DNA of 64,000 nucleotides from Microbacterium oleivorans (GCF_001691565.1 NZ_MAYO01000003.1:744001-808000), one strand, 5' to 3'. Positions 54,614 through 63,460 are shown, counted from the first letter of the stretch. A program made the numbers and translations. Notes: generated from the letters alone by a model not told the origin.

Positions 54614-55774
54614 GTGCTTCGCCTGATCTTCTCCGCAGCTGTGGGCGCTCTCGTCGGCGGTGCCATCGCCGCTCTCGTCGGCCCTCCTGGAGCCGGCATC
54701 TGGATCCTCGCGATCGCGCTGCCCGTCGGCATCCTGAGCCTGGTCTTCATCCGGCTCGGCGCCTCGGGGCTCGCTTCGACGTCCGTGTCACAGGATGATC
54801 TGACCCGCGCACGAGCCGAAGATCGTCTGGGCGTGGCGAGGATCGAGGCGGTCCGCCAGACCGGGACGCAGATCAACGATCAGCCTGTGTGCGAGATCGA
54901 CGTGACGGTGCAGCCGCGTCGGGGTGCGGCGTACGCAACCACCCTTCGGAGCATCGTCCCGCTGGTCGAGCTCGGAGCACTTCGACCCGGCGCGATCCGG
55001 CCCGTCGCGATCCTCATCGAGGGCGGTCCCGAGTTCGGATTCATCGACGGCGAGGTCTCGCCTGAGGAGGTCGCCGGTCTCACCGTCCCTCCCCAGGGAT
55101 CGGTTCCGACATTGGCATGGCCGAAGGCGCAGCGCGTGGTGAACGGCGCGCGGCGCGGGCCGCTCCTGGGCATCGGTCCGCGCGGGCGCGTGCTGCGCGG
55201 CATCCTCTTCGTCGTCGTCGCGCTCGCCGTGGCAGCCGCGGTCGTCGCGCCCTACAGTCGCGCCGTCGTCATGACCGTCCAGGCGGCGCAGGAGGGGCGC
55301 ATCGGCGTCGACCTGCGACGCCCCGACGAGCTGGCCGTCGCCGTTCAGGCCCTCGAGGACGAGATCGGGCACGACGAGGTCAGTTCCGTGCTCATACGGT
55401 CCGATTTCATCCGCGTCGAGGCCCCCCTCACCCCCGGGAAGACCGAGACCGACGTGTGGATGTACCGAGGCGGGGTCGTGGACCACGAGGGAGCCGCCCC
55501 ATCGCAGCCCGACCTCGCGGCCGAGCAGTTCTCATGGAAGGACATCGCCCTCTCGAAGGTGTGGGCGCTGATGGGGAAGGTGTCCGCGGAGTCGGGCATC
55601 GCCGTCGGCGACGCGAGCGCTGTCGTGTCCCGAAGCACGGACGGCGACATCGACAGCGAGACGTTCGGGAAGTCCGTCGAAGCCCCCGAGATGTTCATCT
55701 CGCTCCGCACGGACTACAAGAGCGTCTCGTTCCGGGTGAACGCAGACGGGTCGGGTGACCTCGTCGCGCAGTGA
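54614..55774 (+). CDS. Membrane protein, function unknown
   Basis: Protein of 386 aa that I cannot assign. Two membrane helices lie at about 3-23 and 28-48, and a third at about 198-220 (GILFVVVALAVAAAVVAPY). The region between is soluble and contains VCEIDVTVQPRRGAAYATTLRSIVP, like short beta-barrel linker domains of actinobacterial membrane proteins. The C-terminal ~160 residues are outside the third helix and may be extracellular. It is convergent with the HIRAN-like gene and separated from it by only 8 nt. Confidence 0.75.
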   Translation: MLRLIFSAAVGALVGGAIAALVGPPGAGIWILAIALPVGILSLVFIRLGASGLASTSVSQDDLTRARAEDRLGVARIEAVRQTGTQINDQPVCEIDVTVQPRRGAAYATTLRSIVPLVELGALRPGAIRPVAILIEGGPEFGFIDGEVSPEEVAGLTVPPQGSVPTLAWPKAQRVVNGARRGPLLGIGPRGRVLRGILFVVVALAVAAAVVAPYSRAVVMTVQAAQEGRIGVDLRRPDELAVAVQALEDEIGHDEVSSVLIRSDFIRVEAPLTPGKTETDVWMYRGGVVDHEGAAPSQPDLAAEQFSWKDIALSKVWALMGKVSAESGIAVGDASAVVSRSTDGDIDSETFGKSVEAPEMFISLRTDYKSVSFRVNADGSGDLVAQ

Positions 55775-55782
55775 CGCGAGGC

Positions 55783-56196
55783 TCAGGCAGCGGTGAGGTC
55801 CCTCTGCACGGGAAGCGACGCCATCGCGTCGGCGCTGGGAAGGTCGACTCGCAGGCGCGTGGTTCCCGGGCGCGGACCGGCACCGTTGACGATCGCGGCC
55901 CCACCCAACCGGGCGAGCGGTGCGGCGAGCGCGGCAGCCGACTCGGCAGGGAGGAATCCGACGACGCGGCCGTGGGAGTGCACGGCGACGTCGGCAGTGC
56001 GACGCGTCCGACCGCGGCCGACGCGCAGGACGTAGAGCCGGTCGTTGCGGGTGCGCCGCTCAGGATCGTCGACGAGGTAGTACGTCCGCTCCACGTCTAC
56101 CCGAGAAGTGGGAAGGTCACGGAGATCCGGGAGATCGTCGTGCGATCGCGTCCGGCCGACCAGGGAGTGACAGAGGTGTTCGAGCCAGGTGGGCAC
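55783..56196 (-). CDS. Possible HIRAN-domain protein
   Basis: About 137 aa. The central part, TADVAVHSHGRVVGFLPAESAAALAAPLARLGG, resembles HIRAN domains, which bind unpaired DNA ends, but the match is by eye only. RVDVERTYYLVDDPERRTRNDRLYVLRVG precedes it. The GTG at 56196 has a GGGGGG run about 4 nt upstream; an ATG at 56223 is the alternative. It is divergent from the quinone reductase gene. Confidence 0.55.
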   Translation of the reverse strand: MPTWLEHLCHSLVGRTRSHDDLPDLRDLPTSRVDVERTYYLVDDPERRTRNDRLYVLRVGRGRTRRTADVAVHSHGRVVGFLPAESAAALAAPLARLGGAAIVNGAGPRPGTTRLRVDLPSADAMASLPVQRDLTAA

Positions 56197-56303
56197 TACG
56201 CCCCCCTTTCCTGCACGCGACATGAAACGCCGCTGCGTCGAGCCTCTCACAGTGCGCCTGGCAATCCCCCGGTCTCGGAATGCGTGCGCGCTACGGTCGG
56301 TTC

Positions 56304-57335
56304 ATGCCACGTATGAGAGCCATCGTCTACACCTCCCCGGGCGCCTCCGACGTCCTCTCCCTCGTCGACCGCGAGATCGCGGATCCCGGACCCGGTGAGG
56401 TGCGCGTCCGCATCGCCGTCTCGGGCGTCAACCCGACCGACTGGAAGTCGCGGGCCGGCGGCACGGCGCGCACATCGTTCGCCGAGACCGTCCCGAACCA
56501 GGACGGCAGCGGGATCGTCGACGCGCTCGGCGACGGCGTGGAGGGACTCGCCGTCGGCGATCGCGTGTGGGTGCACCTCGCGCAGCACCAGCGCCCCACG
56601 GGCACCGCGCAGGAGCACACGGTGGTACCGGCATCCCGTGCCGTCCGCCTTCCCGGGGGCATCGACTTCGCGACCGCCGCGAGTCTCGGCGTTCCCGCCG
56701 TGACAGCGCACCGCGCCCTCACCGTCCACGAGGACGGGCCCGCTCGCCTGGCCCCTGGAGCGCTCGCCGGACGCACCGTGCTCGTCGCGGGAGGCGCCGG
56801 AGCCGTCGGTCATGCCGCGATCCAGCTGGCCCGCTGGGCCGGTGCGACGGTCATCACGACCGTCAGCTCCGACGCCAAGGCGGACCTCGCGCGGGCGGCC
56901 GGTGCGCATCACGTCATCGACTACACGCAGGGCGACCTCGTCGAGAACATCCGCGAGATAGCGCCCGACGGCGTCGACCAGATCGTCGAGGTGTCGCTCG
57001 CCACGAACGCCGCCGTCGACGCGGAGGTCGCGGCGGGACACGCGGTCATCGCGTTCTACGCCGACGACAACGGCGACACGTTCAGCATGCCGATCCGGCC
57101 CACCTTCGCGAAGAACATCCGTGTGCAGGGCGTCCTGCTCTACACGGTCGGAGAACCGGCTCTGGATGCGGCGGTCGCCGACATCACGCGCGCACTCGAA
57201 GACGGTGCGCTGCCGGTTGGCGAGGACGCCGGGCTCCCGCTGACCTGGTTCACGCTGGCGGAGACCGCGGCCGCGCACGACGCGGTCGAAGCGGCGACGG
57301 TAGGCAAGGTACTCATCCGCGTCGCGGAGCTCTGA
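56304..57335 (+). CDS. Zinc-independent quinone oxidoreductase (MDR family)
   Basis: NADPH-dependent medium-chain reductase of 343 aa. The N-terminal GroES-like domain contains VRVRIAVSGVNPTDWKSRAG. The nucleotide-binding motif VLVAGGAGAVGHAAIQLARWAGA is at about 162-184. No catalytic zinc cysteines are visible, which fits quinone or enone reductases. The ATG at 56304 is chosen; an ATG at 56313 is possible. A TACGGT hexamer lies just upstream. Confidence 0.9.
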   Translation: MPRMRAIVYTSPGASDVLSLVDREIADPGPGEVRVRIAVSGVNPTDWKSRAGGTARTSFAETVPNQDGSGIVDALGDGVEGLAVGDRVWVHLAQHQRPTGTAQEHTVVPASRAVRLPGGIDFATAASLGVPAVTAHRALTVHEDGPARLAPGALAGRTVLVAGGAGAVGHAAIQLARWAGATVITTVSSDAKADLARAAGAHHVIDYTQGDLVENIREIAPDGVDQIVEVSLATNAAVDAEVAAGHAVIAFYADDNGDTFSMPIRPTFAKNIRVQGVLLYTVGEPALDAAVADITRALEDGALPVGEDAGLPLTWFTLAETAAAHDAVEAATVGKVLIRVAEL

Positions 57336-57358
57336 GAAGAGCGCGAACCGACGCTACG

Positions 57359-57868
57359 GTGTGCCAAGGTCGGGGTGTAACCACCGCTACGGAGACCGGC
57401 ATTCCCTTCACCGCTCGTGACGTCCAGATCTATGTCCTGGCCTCGTGGGGATGCATCGCCGTCGTCGCCGGGCTCTACCGGCTCGCCGTCTTCGCCAGCG
57501 CGGGGATGTCGCCGGGCTGGGCCGGCATGTACCTGTTCTTCTTCGCGAGCACCGTCACGATCGCTCTGCTGGTCCTGTGGGTGAGCGCCCCGATCGCGTG
57601 GCTCGTCGGGCGAGCGATGAGAGGTGTCCCTCAGATCGCGTGGCAGATGGTCGCGTTCTGGGCGATGGGTACCGTCGTGGCGACGATCGCGCTGTGGCTG
57701 GCGGCGTTCCTCTTCGTGGCCGCTCGGATGCCGGCGATCGACCTCACGACCGTGGCAATGGGCGCTGTCTTCGGGCTCTGCGCAGCCATCGGCCGACTCG
57801 CAGCCTTCCGCTCGCGCCGCCGTCGCGACCTGGTCCGGGCTGCGACGCAGCACGCCGGAGCGAGCTAG
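57359..57868 (+). CDS. Small four-helix membrane protein, function unknown
   Basis: About 169 aa, unrecognised. Hydrophobic segments lie at about 20-40, 53-75, 95-118 and 126-142; a basic tail (RSRRRRDLVRAA) ends the protein. The GTG at 57359 is the best in-frame start after the quinone reductase stop, with TACGGT overlapping it, so the exact start is uncertain. Its stop overlaps the end of the RraB gene by 4 nt in the opposite direction. Confidence 0.65.
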   Translation: MCQGRGVTTATETGIPFTARDVQIYVLASWGCIAVVAGLYRLAVFASAGMSPGWAGMYLFFFASTVTIALLVLWVSAPIAWLVGRAMRGVPQIAWQMVAFWAMGTVVATIALWLAAFLFVAARMPAIDLTTVAMGAVFGLCAAIGRLAAFRSRRRRDLVRAATQHAGAS

Positions 57869-58194
57869 GCCTCGACTGTGGCGCCCCAGCCGTCGTAATC
57901 GCCGCCGTGGCGCTCGACGATCTCGACCACCTGACGCAGGAAGCGGGCGACCTGCTGATCATCGAGCGCCTCGTTCCGGGTCGCCTTCAGGACAGTCTTG
58001 AGCCCACGACGGGCGCGTCCGACCTCGAACCCTGCTGCGATGAGGTCTTCCGCCGCTGCCTGCGCGCGGGACCGACGCGAGAAGTACGCGAAATGCTCGA
58101 CCGGACGCGGGGTCTCGAGCACGTCGCCCATCTCGGCACGCTGTTCGCGCTGCGGTGCCCACATGGAGAGCTGGTACTCGTACGTCGACGTCAT
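57865..58194 (-). CDS. RraB family protein (ribonuclease E inhibitor-like)
   Basis: Small protein of 109 aa. The C-terminal GGDYDGWGATVE is the hallmark of the RraB domain, and EHFAYFSRRSRAQAAAEDLIAAGFEV is the conserved first half. In E. coli RraB binds and inhibits RNase E; the role in actinobacteria, which have an RNase E/G homologue, is unproven. The ATG at 58194 starts MTSTYEYQLSMW; the frame upstream to 58326 runs through a terminator-like hairpin and is not used. Confidence 0.8.
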   Translation of the reverse strand: MTSTYEYQLSMWAPQREQRAEMGDVLETPRPVEHFAYFSRRSRAQAAAEDLIAAGFEVGRARRGLKTVLKATRNEALDDQQVARFLRQVVEIVERHGGDYDGWGATVEA

Positions 58195-58250
58195 GCCCCC
58201 AGTATGTCGGGCAGGATGCCGCAGGTCGTACTTCCGGTGAGCGCGGCCCG

Positions 58251-58293
58251 CGGCACGAAAAAGAAGAAGGGCACCGGCTCGAAGCCTGTGCCC
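58251..58293. repeat. Left copy of a 43-nt hairpin repeat
   Basis: This sequence matches 63418-63460 at 36 of 43 positions in the same orientation, including the first 13 bases, CGGCACGAAAAAG. It folds as GGGCAC (58269-58274) with GTGCCC (58288-58293) and an inner GGCT/AGCC stem. On the minus strand a T-rich tract follows, so it has the form of an intrinsic terminator, but no minus-strand gene leads into it. Confidence 0.6.
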
Positions 58294-58932
58294 TGCCACA
58301 TCCTCTTCTTCGACGACGATGCTCAATCAGTCGCGAGACACCTCGTAGAGAGAGATCCGAACATGGTCGCCTTCGTCTGGAAAGAAGGCCAATTTCCAGG
58401 CGGAAACGAGAGCGACGGCTCCGTTGACATGACCCGGATCGGCGAGTCGAACGTTCCGCTTCTAGCTGCCTGGAAGAATTTGGCGCTCGAGCAATTCGAG
58501 AAAGGCCTGAGGGCATCCAGCGATCGACTTGCCGACTCGGAACAGATCGCCGTTGGTCACTCATGGGGCCTCACACCGATAGTCACGGTGGAAGGTCATG
58601 TTCACTTCGACGAGGTTCACTCGCTCGCGGGCGCTGGCCTTCCAAGCAACTGGCAGCCCGACCCCGCCACTGCGTATCATCACTGCTCCTACTTCGACGT
58701 GCTAGGAGCCGCTCGAAGTGCCGGGATCGTTCGGGTTGAAGATTCCTTCTTCGAAACCGCCTTCGACTCGCATGTGTATCTTCGTGCCGACGAGCCCGGG
58801 GCTTGGGTCTTCCCAGAGATCGGGGACAGACTGATGGGCAATCACGACCTCATCGCCGCCGACGTCCCGGACAATCGTCGTATGCTTCGCAACCTTCAGC
58901 AGGCCATCACCGACGGCGGGGCCGAACGATGA
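58288..58932 (+). CDS. Alpha/beta hydrolase-like protein, probably truncated at the N-terminus
   Basis: The frame encodes about 214 residues with a nucleophile-elbow motif GHSWG, followed by GLPSNWQPDPATAYHHCSYFDVL, as in DUF1023-type hydrolases. The N-terminal half expected for that family is missing. The best start, GTG 58288, lies inside the left hairpin repeat; ATG 58363 is the alternative. Base use is visibly less GC-rich than in neighbouring genes. The stop overlaps the lipoprotein start as ATGA, so the two are coupled. It may be a fragment left by insertion. Confidence 0.6.
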   Translation: MPCHILFFDDDAQSVARHLVERDPNMVAFVWKEGQFPGGNESDGSVDMTRIGESNVPLLAAWKNLALEQFEKGLRASSDRLADSEQIAVGHSWGLTPIVTVEGHVHFDEVHSLAGAGLPSNWQPDPATAYHHCSYFDVLGAARSAGIVRVEDSFFETAFDSHVYLRADEPGAWVFPEIGDRLMGNHDLIAADVPDNRRMLRNLQQAITDGGAER

Positions 58933-59471
58933 GATCGGGCAGACTCTCAGCGATCGGCGGCGGCATCGCTCTGCTTCTGTTGACTGGCTGCGTCGCCGCG
59001 CCCGGAACGCCCCCGTCTCCGACGGCATCAGATCGAAAGGGAGATGGTGTGGGAACCACGCAACCCGAACTCACAGTCGAGAACGCGAAAAGAATCGCCC
59101 AAGGCATTGAGAACGATATCGTCGCGGCCTTCCCAGAAGGTTCCGTGAGGACCGTTGAACAAACGCCCGACGGTGTCCTTCTTCGTTGCAGCGCGGACCG
59201 CGCATACAGCTGGATCGGGCGAACCACCGTCGAGCTGACCCCGGATGCAGAACCCCAGAACGTCATCGAAACAGTCACGACCGCCTACAGAAACAATGAC
59301 GAACTGGTTCCAGAGGACATCACGGAGGGAGGTCTACCCGGCGTTCAACTGAACGGCCCTTACGGATCCGGATATGTCGTCTCCGGCGAGCGATCCGGGA
59401 ACGTCACGATTGACTCGTTCTCGCCGTGTTTCGTGCTCCCCGAAGGTAAGTCTTCCTCTGCGAGGTACTGA
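58929..59471 (+). CDS. Small lipoprotein, function unknown
   Basis: Exported protein of 180 aa. A basic start and a hydrophobic stretch end in the lipobox LLTGC at about residues 18-22, so LspA would process it. A Pro/Thr-rich linker is followed by a soluble domain with two further cysteines (LLRCSADR and SPCFVL) that could pair. The ATG at 58929 overlaps the hydrolase stop. No family is recognised. GC content is lower than the chromosome average around it. Confidence 0.75.
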   Translation: MRSGRLSAIGGGIALLLLTGCVAAPGTPPSPTASDRKGDGVGTTQPELTVENAKRIAQGIENDIVAAFPEGSVRTVEQTPDGVLLRCSADRAYSWIGRTTVELTPDAEPQNVIETVTTAYRNNDELVPEDITEGGLPGVQLNGPYGSGYVVSGERSGNVTIDSFSPCFVLPEGKSSSARY

Positions 59472-60008
59472 TAGCCGATCACCCCAAGCGTCGCAGCGCC
59501 GCCAGGTCACGGCCGACTCCGCGCGCAAGCCTCGATCGGGAACCACCTACTATCGACCCGCTCCCTCGATTTGCACCGGCCTGGGTCCGCTTCGGGAGCA
59601 CGCGAGCTCTGGTCGACGCGGAGGTCCGTAGATGGACCGAGGGCATGTGCGGCGTCCGATCTCGCATTGGCGGCAATGGGCTTCGCGCCTGGGTCTGGAC
59701 GGCGGCCGTGACCCCGGCGCCCTCAGGTCGCTAAGACCCATCCCAACCTGGTCTTGGCGGCTATTGCTCGCCGGTCTACATGTAGATGAGTTGACACCGA
59801 TCCTGCCGGGCGGGCGTCAGGGAGAGAACGCGTCCGTCGCGGCGGCGAGCCGCAACCTGCCATGATGTGCCTGGGGGGACGGCGAGCGTGCGCGCGGCCC
59901 ACAGTTGGAACGATTCGCCGCAGGGTGCGAGATGAGGCCGGGGCAACGACCTCGCTTCGCGCCTTCAACCGCAGCCTGGGGCTGCTGACCGGAAGGCTCT
60001 AGGCCGCA
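59472..60008. other. Intergenic region of 537 nt
   Basis: No convincing gene. Short frames occur on both strands, but none has a ribosome binding site or a recognisable product. GGAAGG 13 nt before the ATG at 60009 could serve the protease gene. I see no clear promoter or terminator hairpin. Confidence 0.6.
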
Positions 60009-62876
60009 ATGATCACTCCTGCGCGCTCGCGCGCGCTCGCTGTCCTGACCGCCACCGCCATCGCGGTCCTCGGCCTCCCCGTCTCCGCAGCCTCCGCCGC
60101 CAAGCCCCCCATCCCCGGCGCCGTCGCTCTCGAGGGTGTCATCCGTGTCCTCCCGAGCGAGGAGGGCATGGCCTCCCCCGAGGGCACGCTCGCGACGGAG
60201 AACGTCGTCACGCTCGTCACCTCGGAAGGCACCGCTGTCGAGCTCACCGGCGCCGACATCGCAGGAGCGGAGACCGGCGCCACGTTCGAGGGCATCGTCA
60301 CGGTCACCCCGAAGGTCGCCGCCCTCGTCGAAGCTGCCCCCGCCGCAGAGCTCGGGGAGCAGGTCGCGCAGGCCGCTGCCGAGCTGGACGTGCCGCTCAA
60401 GGTCACCGACGCAACCCTCGCTCCTGTCACGGAGTCGGCCGCGGCTGCGAAGACGCACACGATCGACGTCATGTACGTGAAGGACAGTGCCGACGGTGCT
60501 CTCCCCTTCCCCGCCCAGGCGGACATCGCTGCCGCGGTTGACCGTGCGAGCGAGTACTGGACGTCTGAGTCGAACGGTCAGGTCGCCGGGATCACTCGCC
60601 CGAGCTCGGTCAAGTACGCCGCGGCACCGGCGAGCCTGCTCTGCGATCCGAACAGCCTGTGGGAGTTCGCTGCCGGGCCCGGCGGGTTTGGCCGTGACTA
60701 CTACGGCAACACGGACATCGCCTCCGCCCACTACTGGGCCAAGGGCAACGGTGACCACCTGCTCGTCCTCGTCCCCGCCAACATCTGCGGCGTCGGGAAC
60801 GGCCTCGGCACCATCGGCAGTGTCCACGCCGGTGGGGTCGCATGGGCGTCGGTCGCCGGCGTCGCCACTGATTACGACCAGGTCGTCTTCCACGAGCTCG
60901 GCCACAACCTCGGCCTCGGGCATTCCAACGTGACGGCATGCGACCTTCCTTCGGTCGAGGGCGACACCTGCACGCAGTCCGAGTACTACGACTTCTACGA
61001 CGTCATGGGTGGCGGCATCATCTACCGGTCGCTGAACAACTTCTCCAACATCGGAGCCCTTAACGCTTCGCAGAAGGTCAACCTCGGCGCGCTCCCCCGA
61101 ACGGGCTCATCCCCCGGCGTCCGCACTGTCACCCACGAGAGCGGCGCCACGCAGGCCTTCTCGCTGAGGGCGGCCGGGTCCGGCTCCGGGCTCCGCGCAC
61201 TGGACATCGTCAACCAGCACACCGGCGAGCACTACTACGTTGAGTACCGCTCCGGTACCGGCCGGGACGCGAACGCTTTCTACCCCCGCACCACCCCTTA
61301 CACGGCCTCATGGGCACCCGGAGTCCGCGTCCTCAAGCTCGACTGCGCCGCCCCAGCCACTCAGCAGTGTGCGGGTGCAGCGTCGACCGTCATCCGGAAT
61401 CCGGAAACCGGCGCACTCTCCTTCCAGCCCGGCCAGCAGTTCGAGTCCGTCACCGCTGGGCAGGAGGCCCCGGGGCTTCGCGTGAAGGTCGACACGACAT
61501 CGGCCGCGACGCAGACCGCGACGGTGACTGTCTCCTTCGACGCAGGCACGGACGCAGTCATTCCGCCTAACTCACCCGTCATCACCGGGCAGGCCAAGGT
61601 CGGAAAGACGCTTACTGCACAGGTGAGCGGGGACCGGTACACGGGGCTGTACACCCTCCAGTGGTTCTCGGAGGGGAAGAAGCTGGCGTCGGGCACAGCG
61701 ACCTACACGGTGAAGCCCACGGACGCAGGCAACACCATTGAGGTCTGGGCGACAAACATCCAGGGGTGGAACGGCGATCCCGCCAAGAGCCAGCCGACTG
61801 CTGTCGTCGACAAGGGCCTGCTCGCCACAGATGAGCTGCTCATCACCGGCGTCCCGACCGTCGGGAACACACTTGAAGTAACTACGGGCGCGTGGGCGAA
61901 GGGCGCCGCGCTCGAGGTGCAGTGGAGCGTAGACGGTGAGCCCGTCCCCGGAGCCACAAAGTGGGCCTTCTCGCTCGACAGCCGCCACCTGAACACCACA
62001 GTGACGGTCGACGTCACCGGGAGCCTCAAGGGCTACTACCCCGAGACGCGCAGCACCGGCGCCGGGATCATCGGTCTCGGAACCCTCCGAACCATGCCGC
62101 CATCGATCAGCGGAACCGCCCAGGTCGGGTCCCCCCTCTCCGTCTCCCACCGCGTCTGGACGGCCGGGACCACTTACCGCTACCAGTGGACCGCCGGTGG
62201 CGTCGACGTCGCCGGCGCGACCGGCGCATCATTCACCCCCGCCCCCTCCCATCTGGGCAAAGTGATCACGGTGCGCCTTGCCGGTTCCAAGGCCGGGTAC
62301 AGAACCGCGTCGATCACCTCCGCCGGCGTGAAGATCGCTGCGGCCACGCTCACCTCCGCCACCCCGACCATCACCGGTACCGCGGCGAAAGTCGGGGTGA
62401 AGCTGACCGCGAAGACCGGCACATGGACGGCGGGGACCACGTTCGCCTACCAGTGGGCGGCGAACGGCGTTACGGTCAAAGGCGCGACAGCCTCGACCTT
62501 CACGCCCACGGCAGGCCTGGTCGGGAGGACGATCACGGTGACCGTCATCGGGAAGAAGGCCGGACACACGACCGCCGCGAAGACGTCGAAGGCGACCGGG
62601 AAGGTCGTCAAGGGCACACTCGCGGTCGCGACCCCGACGATCACCGGGACGGGGAAGGTCGGCGCGAAGCACGCCGCCGGCTCCGTGATGAAAATCACTG
62701 GGGTCGCCGTCGCCTACCAGTGGTACGCGAACGGTGTCGTCATCAAGGGCGCTACGAAGTCCACGTACACGCCCACCGCGTCGGTGCGCGGCAAGTCGTT
62801 GCAAGTGAAGGTCGGCTACTCCATGACCGGGTACTCCGCCGTGGCAAAGCTGTCCGCGAAGAAGACCATCCGGTGA
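60009..62876 (+). CDS. Secreted metzincin-type zinc protease with five Ig-like repeats
   Basis: Large exported protein of 955 aa. A Sec signal peptide ends near residue 30 (AASA). A propeptide-like region covers about 31-145. The metalloprotease domain carries HELGHNLGLGH at 295-305, where three histidines bind zinc and E296 is catalytic, and a Met-turn in DVMGG at 331-335. From about 524 there are five tandem repeats of 85-90 residues, at about 524, 610, 697, 786 and 876. Each runs from an ITGTAKVG-like strand through YQW to TVTVxGxKxGY. They resemble bacterial Ig-like or cell-surface beta domains. No LPXTG or anchor is visible, so the protein is probably released. Confidence 0.88.
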   Translation: MITPARSRALAVLTATAIAVLGLPVSAASAAKPPIPGAVALEGVIRVLPSEEGMASPEGTLATENVVTLVTSEGTAVELTGADIAGAETGATFEGIVTVTPKVAALVEAAPAAELGEQVAQAAAELDVPLKVTDATLAPVTESAAAAKTHTIDVMYVKDSADGALPFPAQADIAAAVDRASEYWTSESNGQVAGITRPSSVKYAAAPASLLCDPNSLWEFAAGPGGFGRDYYGNTDIASAHYWAKGNGDHLLVLVPANICGVGNGLGTIGSVHAGGVAWASVAGVATDYDQVVFHELGHNLGLGHSNVTACDLPSVEGDTCTQSEYYDFYDVMGGGIIYRSLNNFSNIGALNASQKVNLGALPRTGSSPGVRTVTHESGATQAFSLRAAGSGSGLRALDIVNQHTGEHYYVEYRSGTGRDANAFYPRTTPYTASWAPGVRVLKLDCAAPATQQCAGAASTVIRNPETGALSFQPGQQFESVTAGQEAPGLRVKVDTTSAATQTATVTVSFDAGTDAVIPPNSPVITGQAKVGKTLTAQVSGDRYTGLYTLQWFSEGKKLASGTATYTVKPTDAGNTIEVWATNIQGWNGDPAKSQPTAVVDKGLLATDELLITGVPTVGNTLEVTTGAWAKGAALEVQWSVDGEPVPGATKWAFSLDSRHLNTTVTVDVTGSLKGYYPETRSTGAGIIGLGTLRTMPPSISGTAQVGSPLSVSHRVWTAGTTYRYQWTAGGVDVAGATGASFTPAPSHLGKVITVRLAGSKAGYRTASITSAGVKIAAATLTSATPTITGTAAKVGVKLTAKTGTWTAGTTFAYQWAANGVTVKGATASTFTPTAGLVGRTITVTVIGKKAGHTTAAKTSKATGKVVKGTLAVATPTITGTGKVGAKHAAGSVMKITGVAVAYQWYANGVVIKGATKSTYTPTASVRGKSLQVKVGYSMTGYSAVAKLSAKKTIR

Positions 62877-62950
62877 GGGTGGGGGCGTGGCGGAGCTGGG
62901 GACAGCTTCCCTCGCTGTTCGACGTACCAACGCAGGACCGACCGCACTAG

Positions 62951-63410
62951 CCGGAGCCGGAGCATGAGGAGTTCGACTTCCCGCCGGGTTTGCCGAAGGG
63001 GATCCTGGGGCTCATGGTCGACGTAGAGGAAGAGCAGCAGGAGTTGACCTCCGCTCTCATCCAGGAGTTCGACGCGGCGATGCTTGCGGAGGTGGACTTC
63101 GTCAACTACGAGACCAACGGAACGAACCGCCTCTTCGTCCGTGAAGTTCTCGGCGACTACGGCATGGGGACCTCGAAGGACGGGTAGGAGCACACCAGTG
63201 AATCCCTGCACGTGCTCGGTGAGCCGTGCGTGGACTTCGACTGTGACCTCGTCCTCAACAGCCTGGGTGTGTTCGGCTGGGAGCGAGAGGAGGAGTACGA
63301 CCGGCAGCGCGACGAAGCTGCTCGTGCCGAGCGGGCTGTCTGTGTACGACAAGCGGAAGCTGGAGCTCATCGCCCAGCAAGGAGTCGCCATAGACGCGAT
63401 ACGCGGCCAT
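62951..63410 (+). pseudogene. Broken ORF of unknown family
   Basis: One frame encodes protein-like sequence from 62951 (EHEEFDFPPGLPKGILGLMVDVEEE) with no ATG or GTG before it. It meets an in-frame TAG at 63185-63187 and then continues as GEPCVDFDCDLVLNSLGVF and further to about 63290. A second frame then seems to take over (GLSVYDKRKLELIAQQG), suggesting a frameshift near 63300. Together this looks like a decayed gene that lost its 5' end, inside the same accessory segment. Confidence 0.45.
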
Positions 63411-63417
63411 GTCGGCA

Positions 63418-63460
63418 CGGCACGAAAAAGGAGATGGGCACTCGCTCTAAGCCAGTTCCC
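63418..63460. repeat. Right copy of the 43-nt hairpin repeat
   Basis: Direct repeat of 58251-58293, 36 of 43 positions identical. It forms most of the terminator downstream of tRNA-Pro on the minus strand. Confidence 0.6.

Noticed and set aside
59632..59865. 77-codon frame in the gap before the protease
   Set aside because: No ribosome binding site, no homology recognised, and the composition does not look like a coding sequence.
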